From an uncultured Clostridia bacterium (GTDB taxonomy: Bacteria; Bacillota; Clostridia; Christensenellales; Aristaeellaceae): a stretch of DNA of 5,121 nucleotides. How positions within the stretch are numbered: position 1 is the first letter of the stretch; each line of letters opens with the position of its first letter. The stretch is from the NCBI GenBank assembly GCA_934630975.1, contig CAKTXH010000129.1, forward strand, positions 1 through 5,121, given 5' to 3'. This document shows positions 1-4,272 of the stretch, piece by piece. The position numbers and the translations under genes are program-made. Below the pieces are notes generated by a model, which did not search any database, was not told the DNA's origin, and was given only the letters and a program-made list of their open reading frames with translations.

Positions 1-15
1 TGTGTAGCAACTTTC

Positions 16-44
16 ATTCTACCAGAGTTTGTAAACTATGTCTC
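16..44 (-). promoter_or_regulatory. possible second leftward promoter near the window edge
   Basis: On the minus strand a GAGACA hexamer (39-44) is followed, after 17 bases, by TAGAAT (16-21). The -10 matches the sigma-A consensus at 5 of 6 positions and the -35 at 4 of 6. It would direct transcription out of the left edge. The local DNA is AT-rich, so chance matches are likely. It lies just past the stop codon of the short ORF at 36-116 and could be the promoter of the next gene outside the window. Confidence 0.22.
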
Positions 45-116
45 TTTCTTTTTGCGCAATTTATTGTACCTTATCTTTCTTTTAAATCCCGCGCGAGGCG
101 GCCTTTGAAGCTCCAT
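36..116 (-). CDS. short basic ORF, 26 aa, of uncertain reality
   Basis: This is a 26-codon minus-strand ORF from an ATG at 116 to a TAG at 36-38. An AGAGGA ribosome-site-like sequence sits 5 bases ahead of the ATG, and a promoter candidate (132-159) lies just upstream. The peptide begins MELQRPPRAG and its second half is dominated by Lys and Arg, about 11 basic residues in all. It has no membrane segment and matches no family I know. It could be a real small protein, a leader peptide for a gene beyond the left edge, or a chance ORF in an AA-rich leader. The start context is its best support. The composition, mostly AAA/AGA codons unlike the GC-rich neighbouring genes, argues against it. Confidence 0.25.
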   Translation of the reverse strand: MELQRPPRAGFKRKIRYNKLRKKKET

Positions 117-131
117 GCACGTCCTCTTTTT

Positions 132-159
132 ATTGTATCGCCTTCGCTTTTCCCGCCAA
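132..159 (-). promoter_or_regulatory. candidate sigma-A promoter for a leftward unit
   Basis: The minus strand reads TTGGCG (154-159), a 16-base spacer, then TACAAT (132-137): 4 of 6 and 5 of 6 matches to the consensus. It begins immediately beyond the palindromic terminator at 163-211, where a new transcription unit would be expected. It reads toward the short ORF at 36-116 and out of the window. Confidence 0.42.
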
Positions 160-162
160 ATA

Positions 163-211
163 GACAAAAAACGCGGCGTGTAAAGCGCTTTTACACGTCC
201 GCGTTTTTGTC
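163..211 (-). terminator. long palindromic intrinsic terminator, probably bidirectional
   Basis: Arms at 163-184 and 190-211 pair almost completely around a 5-base loop (185-189). The inner 8 bp (177-184 with 190-197) are perfect, one base (198) bulges, and the CGCGG/CCGCG block (172-176 with 199-203) continues the stem. The arms then run into A/T tracts (166-171 and 204-208). On the minus strand the GC stem is followed by six T residues; on the plus strand by five. It begins only 4 bases past the stop codon of the TetR-like gene (216-218), so it is that gene's terminator. The symmetric A/T flanks would also block plus-strand transcripts. Confidence 0.88.
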
Positions 212-215
212 AAAT

Positions 216-566
216 TTATGGGCGCAGCCCCGCCGAAAGCGAGCCTTCTATGAAACGGTTCAACGCATGCGCAATTTGATCCACGTTCCGCGTATCGTCG
301 TCCGTCCACTCCTGCAAAATGCCGATGATGGCGTGGCAGTGATACCGCAAAAACAAGTTCACATCCGCCGCCGGGTATCTTTCGGCAACGTTTCCCTGAA
401 AAGCCACCTGCTTAAAGAAACGGTAACAGCCGTCAAACAGCATCTGCCTCAGCTCCGCGCTTTCCTGCGCGAGCGCCTCATCCACCAGCTTTTCGCCGTT
501 CCGCTCGAGCATCCAGCTGAGCTTTCGAGCCGCTTCGGCAATGCTGTCTTTCATATCGGCGGGCAT
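216..566 (-). CDS. TetR-like C-terminal domain protein lacking the DNA-binding domain
   Basis: A 116-residue, probably cytosolic and all-helical protein. The stretch around residues 72-87, including RYHCHAIIGILQEW, resembles the helix of TetR/AcrR regulators that forms part of the ligand pocket and dimer face. The following segment to about residue 110 resembles the last TetR helix. This is recognition by eye, so the family call is tentative. Typical TetR proteins are about 190-200 aa with an N-terminal helix-turn-helix of about 50 aa. That part is absent here, and an in-frame TGA seven codons upstream of the ATG excludes an extension. The ATG at 566 is preferred because AAGGTGA (571-577) lies 4 bases ahead. 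ATG at 554 (residue 5) is the alternative and overlaps the stop of a 22-codon ORF. The gene has its own promoter (635-663) and terminator (163-211), so it can be expressed apart from the kinase upstream. It could be a degraded regulator, a stand-alone ligand-binding or dimerisation partner that titrates a full TetR protein, or an unrelated helical protein. No membrane segment or signal peptide is seen. Confidence 0.6.
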   Translation of the reverse strand: MPADMKDSIAEAARKLSWMLERNGEKLVDEALAQESAELRQMLFDGCYRFFKQVAFQGNVAERYPAADVNLFLRYHCHAIIGILQEWTDDDTRNVDQIAHALNRFIEGSLSAGLRP

Positions 567-619
567 GCAATCACCTTGTATCGTTCAGAGAAAACGGCTG
601 TTTTTTTCTTATGCCGCAT
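551..619 (-). CDS. 22-codon ORF upstream of and overlapping the TetR-like gene
   Basis: The ORF runs from an ATG at 619 to a TGA at 551-553. The peptide starts MRHKKKTAVFSERY. GAGGAAG lies 7 bases before the ATG, a good ribosome site. The TGA overlaps an in-frame ATG of the next gene (residue 5, at 554) as ATGA, a classic layout for translational coupling. If transcription starts at the predicted promoter (about position 628), most of this ribosome site would be missing from the mRNA. The ORF would then be well translated only on read-through transcripts from the kinase operon. It may instead be the remnant of an N-terminus separated by a frameshift, or chance. Confidence 0.3.
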   Translation of the reverse strand: MRHKKKTAVFSERYKVIACPPI

Positions 620-629
620 CGTTGATCTT

Positions 630-644
630 CCTCTATGATACAGG
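630..644 (-). promoter_or_regulatory. near-palindromic operator candidate over the -10 box
   Basis: The 15-base plus-strand sequence CCTCTATGATACAGG is palindromic except for one mismatched pair (positions 4 and 12) and the central base. It covers the -10 hexamer (635-640) of the promoter for the TetR-like gene. TetR-family operators are commonly short palindromes of this size overlapping the regulator's own promoter, so autoregulation would be the usual reading. Here, however, the adjacent protein has no visible DNA-binding domain. The palindrome is short enough to be partly due to chance. Confidence 0.35.
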
Positions 645-663
645 GTATGCGGGCGCGCGTCAA
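635..663 (-). promoter_or_regulatory. strong sigma-A promoter for the TetR-like gene
   Basis: TTGACG (658-663), exactly 17 bases, then TATCAT (635-640): each hexamer matches the consensus at 5 of 6 positions with ideal spacing. The start point should fall near 627-629, giving a leader of about 60 bases before the ATG at 566. It sits in the 74-base gap after the kinase stop codon, so the small gene has its own transcription besides any read-through from the kinase operon. Confidence 0.7.
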
Positions 664-673
664 GAGCATGTTT

Positions 674-689
674 CGCGGCATCATCCGCG
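674..689 (-). other. short GC hairpin after the sensor kinase stop codon
   Basis: CGCGG and CCGCG (674-678 and 685-689) pair perfectly around a 6-base loop, starting 4 bases past the kinase stop. No T tract follows on the minus strand, so it is not a canonical intrinsic terminator. It could protect the 3' end of the message or weakly attenuate read-through into the TetR-like gene. It may also be incidental in GC-rich DNA. Confidence 0.3.
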
Positions 690-693
690 CCGC

Positions 694-2892
694 TTACGCC
701 CGCCCCGCGCCGCAGAATTCCGCGATTGCGGCAACCAGTTTTTCAATGCGGATCGGCTTGGAGAGGTGCGCGTTCATGCCCGCCTCGAAACACTTCTGCG
801 CGTCCTCCTCAAAGGCGTTGGCCGTCATCGCGATGATGGGGATGGTCTTTGCGTCCTCACGCGCCAGCGCGCGAATCGCCCGCGTCGCGCTGAGGCCGTC
901 CATGTTGGGCATCATCACATCCATCAGGATGGCCGCATACGTGCCCGGTTCGTGGTTTTCAAACGCCTCCAGCGCCTTCCGTCCGTCCTGCGCCACCTCG
1001 ACCTCCGCCCCGCGATCCGTCAGCAGCATCTTGATGATTTCGGAATTCAGCTCGTTGTCCTCGGCCAGCAGCACGCGCAAGCCGCGCACATCCGCGGTCT
1101 CCGCTTCCCGCGCCGCCTGCTGCGGTTTGGGCGGCTCGTCGGCAATCTCAAACGGCAGGGTGATCGTAAATTCGGATCCTTCGCCCAGCCTGCTGCCGAC
1201 CTCGATGGTTCCGCCCATCTTGTCAATCAGGCTCTTGACGATAGCCATGCCCAGCCCCGTGCCCTGATAGACGCTCCTCGCGTCGGTGTGCTCCTGCGCA
1301 AACGGATCAAAGATGTGCGCCAGGAACGCCTCGCTCATGCCGATGCCCGTGTCGCGGATCACCCAGCGGTAAGTGACGATCCCATCCGCCTCGCCGACGC
1401 ACTGGCAGACCGTTTTCACGCTGCCGCCGACCTTGTTATACTTGATGCAGTTGCCGTAGATATTCAGAAACACCTGCCGCAGGTGCAGCGGGCTGCCGTA
1501 TACGTTGCCGATCTTCACCCGCTCGGCCTGCTGCCGGTCGTATTCCAGCGTAACGCCCGCCTCCGTCGCGCGCTGCTCCACGATGGTCAGAATATCGCGC
1601 GAAAGCCGGTTCAAATCGAGCGGTTCGTGCGCCAGCACGATTTCGCCGCTTTCCAGCTTGCTCATTTGCAGCACGTCGTTAATCAGGCTGAGCAGGTGGT
1701 TCGCCGCCACCTTCATCTTCTCCCGGTTGGCGGTGAGCAGCGCGACATCGTTCGGATGCGAATCGTCAATCTCAATCAGGCCGACAATGCCGTTGAGCGG
1801 CGTTCGAATGTCGTGGCTCATGCGGGAAAGGAAGCTGGTCTTGGCCGCGTTGGCGCGATCCGCCTGATCGACGGCGGCGCTCAGCTCGGCGTTCGCAGCG
1901 CGCAGCTTTTCCGCATATTCCTGCTGAACGCGGTACTGCCGCTCCCGGTAACTCTGCGCCGTGCGGAAGCGGATCACCTTGATGCACGCGAGAATCACGG
2001 CATAGAGAATCAGCGCAAACAGCATATTCCGCGGCGTCGTTTCAAACACCGCCCGCTCCGGCATGTAGACATAGACGTAAACGTTCCGCCCGCGCGCCAT
2101 CAGGCCGAAATACTGCCTGAGCGAACCCTCCGCCTGATTCGTGTGCACCAGTTCGTCGGTTTTATGCGCCTCCCGAATCCGCCGCAGAATCGCTGTTTCA
2201 TCCACGTTACGGCCGACGAGCGTTTCGTCGTTGCTGGCCACAATGGCGCTCCCGTCGGTGACGACAACCGTGCCGCTCGTTTCGAAGCTGTATCCCGAAA
2301 GCAGCGACGCAATGGACAGCCGAAACGCGTCGATGTATTCCACCGGCGTGTGATAATACGCCGCGACGACGCCCGGCGCATCCCGCCGCCCAACGGCCGC
2401 CAGATCGACCGTGCTCCCGTCCGCGCACACGTAGCTCGTGGCATATCGCTTTTCCGGGTAAAGCGCCACATCCAGCAGCGCCGAAGAATCCAGATATTCG
2501 TTCAGCCGTTCCGCCGGCTCGCCCGCTTCGTGGTAATCCGACAGAATGCGCCCGGTTTCATCCAGCAGAATCACCCCGGAGACGTAGCCCAGCCGGGCGT
2601 AATCCGCCAGCGAAACCTCCTCCCCGCCGTCTTTCTCCAACTGATGGGCAATCTGGTTGGCGCTTTCCAGCACGCGCATCAGGCTCTTCGTCTCGTTGGC
2701 CAGCTCGATGCGGTTGTATCGGTTGCATTGCTCCTTGACGTATTGCACGGTCATCGCCATCTGCTGCCGCGCGGAAACCAGATCCGAATGGGTCGCCACC
2801 AGAAACACGCTGCCCAGCAGCGCCAGCGCCAGCAAAACTTCCATATGGATGGGGCGGATGGAGACCCGATCAGCTCTGGATTTCGCTTTCAT
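694..2892 (-). CDS. membrane hybrid sensor histidine kinase with C-terminal receiver
   Basis: A 732-residue hybrid kinase of a two-component phosphorelay. TM1 is about residues 17-34 and TM2 about 288-308. Between them lies an extracytoplasmic domain of about 250 residues that looks like a Cache sensor: VSGVILLDETGRILSDY and a later VVVTDGSAIVASNDETLVG are paired PAS-like strand/turn patterns. A signalling helix (about 309-350) leads to HisKA with phospho-acceptor His360 in RMSHDIRTPLNG. The HATPase has N481 (N box), DTGIGM at 514-519, F528-DPF and GTGLGM at 544-549. The receiver (about 606-728) has the acidic pair E611/D612, phospho-acceptor Asp658 in MDVMMPNMDG, Thr690 and Lys712. All catalytic residues are present, so it should be active as kinase and receiver. 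The start ATG at 2892 is chosen because GGAGG (2902-2906) is 9 bases away; ATG at 2898 is only 3 bases away. It overlaps the end of the binding-protein gene by 23 bases, implying co-transcription and coupling. There is no HPt domain, and no separate response regulator is visible downstream. Confidence 0.95.
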   Translation of the reverse strand: MKAKSRADRVSIRPIHMEVLLALALLGSVFLVATHSDLVSARQQMAMTVQYVKEQCNRYNRIELANETKSLMRVLESANQIAHQLEKDGGEEVSLADYARLGYVSGVILLDETGRILSDYHEAGEPAERLNEYLDSSALLDVALYPEKRYATSYVCADGSTVDLAAVGRRDAPGVVAAYYHTPVEYIDAFRLSIASLLSGYSFETSGTVVVTDGSAIVASNDETLVGRNVDETAILRRIREAHKTDELVHTNQAEGSLRQYFGLMARGRNVYVYVYMPERAVFETTPRNMLFALILYAVILACIKVIRFRTAQSYRERQYRVQQEYAEKLRAANAELSAAVDQADRANAAKTSFLSRMSHDIRTPLNGIVGLIEIDDSHPNDVALLTANREKMKVAANHLLSLINDVLQMSKLESGEIVLAHEPLDLNRLSRDILTIVEQRATEAGVTLEYDRQQAERVKIGNVYGSPLHLRQVFLNIYGNCIKYNKVGGSVKTVCQCVGEADGIVTYRWVIRDTGIGMSEAFLAHIFDPFAQEHTDARSVYQGTGLGMAIVKSLIDKMGGTIEVGSRLGEGSEFTITLPFEIADEPPKPQQAAREAETADVRGLRVLLAEDNELNSEIIKMLLTDRGAEVEVAQDGRKALEAFENHEPGTYAAILMDVMMPNMDGLSATRAIRALAREDAKTIPIIAMTANAFEEDAQKCFEAGMNAHLSKPIRIEKLVAAIAEFCGAGRA

Positions 2893-3703
2893 CGTCATTC
2901 CCCTCCATGTACCGCCGCGGTTCCTCCAGATACCGCCTGATGATCTCTTCCATCGTCCCATCCTCCCGCATCTGCGCGAAGGTATCGGAAAGCGCCTGTT
3001 CCAGCCCGCGTCCGTCGTCCTTCGCGAAGGCCACGCCCAGCCCGACGGTCAGCAGCGGTTCCTCCAAAATGCGATACTCCAGATGATAATCCGCCATGCA
3101 TTGTAGAATCGCCGTCTCGTGCGCGGCGATAGCATCGACATAGCCCTTGCTCAAAAACGGGTAAATCAACTCCCGGTTTTGCAGCGAAAACACCTCGCCC
3201 AGCGCCGGGATGCGCGAATCGGCATGCGAAACGAAAATCTCCTCCGGCTTCGTCGTGGATTGAACGGCCACCCGTTTGCCCGCCAAATCGGCAAGCGTGA
3301 AAATATCGCTGTCCTTCCGCACCGCGACCACCTGACGGCTGACCATGTACGGCGTCGTCCAGCGGTATTGATCCTCCCGGCCGTCGATGGAAAAACTGCC
3401 CCATATGCAGTCAATCGCGCCGCTTTCCACCAGTTCCTTTTTATCTTCCCAGTCAATCACCGAAAACTCCGCCCGATAGCCCATCCGCCCGAACGCTTCG
3501 GTTGCCAGATCCACATCAATGCCTGTCGGCAGGCCGTTCGCATCCTCATAATTATAGGGCGGATAGTTGTCGCTGCCGACCACAATCACGGGCCTGTTGT
3601 CGCTTACCGTCTGCTTTGCCGCGCTCTGACGGCTGCATCCGCCAATCAGCACCGCCATACACGCCAGCACGACGGAAAATGCGGCGGCCTTTCTTCCCTG
3701 CAT
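2870..3703 (-). CDS. family-3 solute-binding lipoprotein, likely ligand receptor for the adjacent kinase
   Basis: A 277-residue extracellular solute-binding protein (SBP_bac_3 fold, as in polar amino-acid ABC receptors). The N-terminus is a lipoprotein signal: basic MQGRK, a hydrophobic stretch, then a lipobox ending at Cys23 (LIGGC), so the mature protein is lipid-anchored at the outer membrane face. Lobe 1 starts at VIVVGSDNYPPYNYED (about 40-54), followed by GIDVDL (61-66). GAIDCIWGSFSIDGRE contains Arg109, which aligns by its distance to the TPY motif with the ligand-carboxylate Arg of the family. LADLAGKRVAVQ (137-148) starts the second lobe. At the position where amino-acid binders usually have Asp (VDAxxxD) this protein has His195, so a standard alpha-amino acid may not be the ligand. 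ATG 3703 is used because AGGAG (3713-3717) is 9 bases upstream and the signal peptide begins there; a TTG at 3760 would put extra charged residues before it. The gene's end overlaps the kinase start, and no permease or ATPase gene is adjacent. Confidence 0.94.
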   Translation of the reverse strand: MQGRKAAAFSVVLACMAVLIGGCSRQSAAKQTVSDNRPVIVVGSDNYPPYNYEDANGLPTGIDVDLATEAFGRMGYRAEFSVIDWEDKKELVESGAIDCIWGSFSIDGREDQYRWTTPYMVSRQVVAVRKDSDIFTLADLAGKRVAVQSTTKPEEIFVSHADSRIPALGEVFSLQNRELIYPFLSKGYVDAIAAHETAILQCMADYHLEYRILEEPLLTVGLGVAFAKDDGRGLEQALSDTFAQMREDGTMEEIIRRYLEEPRRYMEGNDDESEIQS

Positions 3704-3801
3704 AGCAACACGCTCCTGTTTCGTTTGTAAACCCATCCTACTTTGTAATATATTTCGCAATTCGGCATTTATTCCGTTTTTCGCTCATTTTTTCACAAGC
3801 G

Positions 3802-3879
3802 TCACGGCACGCTGCCGTTAAATGGTTTCATCAAAAATAAAAAGCCGCCGCCTTCGTATCCACCTTGACACAAAAGCAT
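3802..3879 (-). CDS. possible 25-codon leader ORF (distal)
   Basis: ATG at 3879 to TGA at 3802-3804, with AGAGG 4 bases before the ATG. The peptide begins MLLCQGGYEGGG, then turns hydrophobic. It ends about 100 bases before the binding-protein start, next to the small hairpin at 3804-3818. It shows no family resemblance and no run of one amino acid that would mark a classical attenuator peptide. It may be chance. Confidence 0.15.
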   Translation of the reverse strand: MLLCQGGYEGGGFLFLMKPFNGSVP

Positions 3880-3901
3880 GCGGCCTCTCATCCCATTCTT
3901 T

Positions 3902-3979
3902 TCATCTATACAAAGGTTTTTCCTGTACAAAAACCTTACGAGCCTTCTTCTTGATTACACCAAATCCATACTTTTTCAT
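3902..3979 (-). CDS. possible 25-codon basic leader ORF (proximal)
   Basis: ATG at 3979 to TGA at 3902-3904. The peptide begins MKKYGFGVIKKKARK and is strongly basic. It starts only a few bases after the expected start point of the extended -10 promoter at 3990-3998 and lacks a ribosome site, so it would be near leaderless. It also spans the 9-bp inverted repeat, so its codons may be dictated by a DNA or RNA element rather than by a protein. Treat as doubtful. Confidence 0.15.
   Translation of the reverse strand: MKKYGFGVIKKKARKVFVQEKPLYR
3913..3937. repeat. perfect 9-bp inverted repeat, operator or hairpin candidate
   Basis: AAGGTTTTT (3913-3921) and its exact reverse complement AAAAACCTT (3929-3937) flank a 7-base centre, CCTGTAC. 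On the minus strand it lies about 50-80 bases downstream of the extended -10 candidate and directly upstream of a weak TATAGA hexamer (3905-3910). It could be a regulator site controlling the binding-protein/kinase operon or an RNA hairpin. The stem is too AT-rich for a good terminator and no T run follows it on the minus strand. Confidence 0.5.
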
Positions 3980-3989
3980 GCATCAAGTC

Positions 3990-3998
3990 ATTATATCA
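3990..3998 (-). promoter_or_regulatory. extended -10 promoter candidate for the binding-protein/kinase operon
   Basis: The minus strand reads TGATATAAT: a perfect TATAAT (3990-3995) with the TG dinucleotide one base upstream that defines an extended -10 element. No good -35 is found at 16-18 bases, which extended -10 promoters tolerate. It is the best promoter match in the intergenic region, faces the operon, and would give a leader of about 280 bases. Confidence 0.45.
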
Positions 3999-4000
3999 TA

Positions 4001-4200
4001 CCACATTCGCGAAAGAGTGGAAAGAAAAATTTTTTCGCCGGTTTTTGGGTGGAGCGTTGAAACGGAATAGGCAGAACGTTCGAGATTCAGCTCTCCTCTC
4101 TCCTCGCTCGCCGGTCAGGCCGTTTTCTTCCTCCTGGCAGCGTTCGGTTTATGGACCACGACCGGCACGCTCGCATCGTCAAACAGACGGAAAGCGCAGC
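4001..4200. other. intergenic stretch with no convincing gene
   Basis: This stretch lies between the promoter candidate and the terminator of the SPFH gene. It contains an A5T6 tract (4025-4036) flanked by weakly complementary GCGAAA/TTTCGC, and a pyrimidine-rich run (about 4091-4110). A strong AGGAGG-like sequence on the minus strand (about 4129-4136) has no start codon at a useful distance. ORFs here lack ribosome sites and recognisable products. Confidence 0.5.
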
Positions 4201-4230
4201 AAAAAAAGCCTGCGAAAACCATCGCAGGCT
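4201..4230 (-). terminator. intrinsic terminator of the SPFH/zinc-ribbon gene
   Basis: A perfect 9-bp stem, AGCCTGCGA (4207-4215) with TCGCAGGCT (4222-4230), closes a 6-base loop and is followed on the minus strand by seven T residues (4201-4207, the last shared with the stem). It lies 42 bases past the TAA at 4273-4275, with no gene between. It should insulate the SPFH gene from the binding-protein/kinase operon. Confidence 0.92.
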
Positions 4231-4272
4231 CAGAAGCATACGGGCGGGAACGTCCGGAACATTTACAGCGTA

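Larger units (their letters stand above)
3704..4000 (-). promoter_or_regulatory. long AT-rich leader and control region of the binding-protein/kinase operon
   Basis: About 300 bases lie between the best promoter candidate and the binding-protein ATG. The region is visibly poorer in GC than the flanking genes. It contains a 9-bp inverted repeat (3913-3937), a small hairpin with 5-bp arms (3804-3818), a T-rich run after GGCGGCGGC (minus strand, 3841-3851), and two short ORFs. I recognise no known riboswitch core. The GGCGGC/TTTTT tract has only a 5-bp possible partner (GCCGC at about 3880-3884), so it is a weak attenuator candidate at most. A second -10-like TATATT (3747-3752) lacks a usable -35. 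Confidence 0.4.

Noticed and set aside
105..638. A 177-codon plus-strand open frame
   Set aside because: It runs through the palindromic terminator and antisense to the TetR-like gene, and its product has no recognisable pattern. The minus-strand gene has the promoter, ribosome site and terminator.
541..2940. A 799-codon plus-strand open frame
   Set aside because: It lies antisense to the complete, motif-rich hybrid kinase gene. Its translation is dominated by Arg, His and Ala with no domain pattern, typical of the mirror frame of a GC-rich gene.
2893..2961. Longer N-terminus for the sensor kinase from an ATG at 2961
   Set aside because: It would add 23 Arg/Trp/Gly-rich residues read from the binding-protein gene in another frame. 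The GGAGG site is correctly spaced only for the ATG at 2892.
3119..3730. A 203-codon plus-strand open frame
   Set aside because: It is antisense to the solute-binding lipoprotein, whose minus-strand reading has a signal peptide, lipobox and full family pattern.
3865..3893. Plus-strand TTGACA (3865-3870) as a promoter
   Set aside because: The -35 hexamer is perfect, but no -10-like sequence lies 16-18 bases downstream (TCATCC/CATCCC) and no plus-strand gene follows.
3822..4070. An 82-codon plus-strand open frame in the intergenic region, with an overlapping 60-codon one
   Set aside because: There is no ribosome site before either start, the composition is irregular, and the frame runs across the promoter and inverted repeat of the minus-strand operon.
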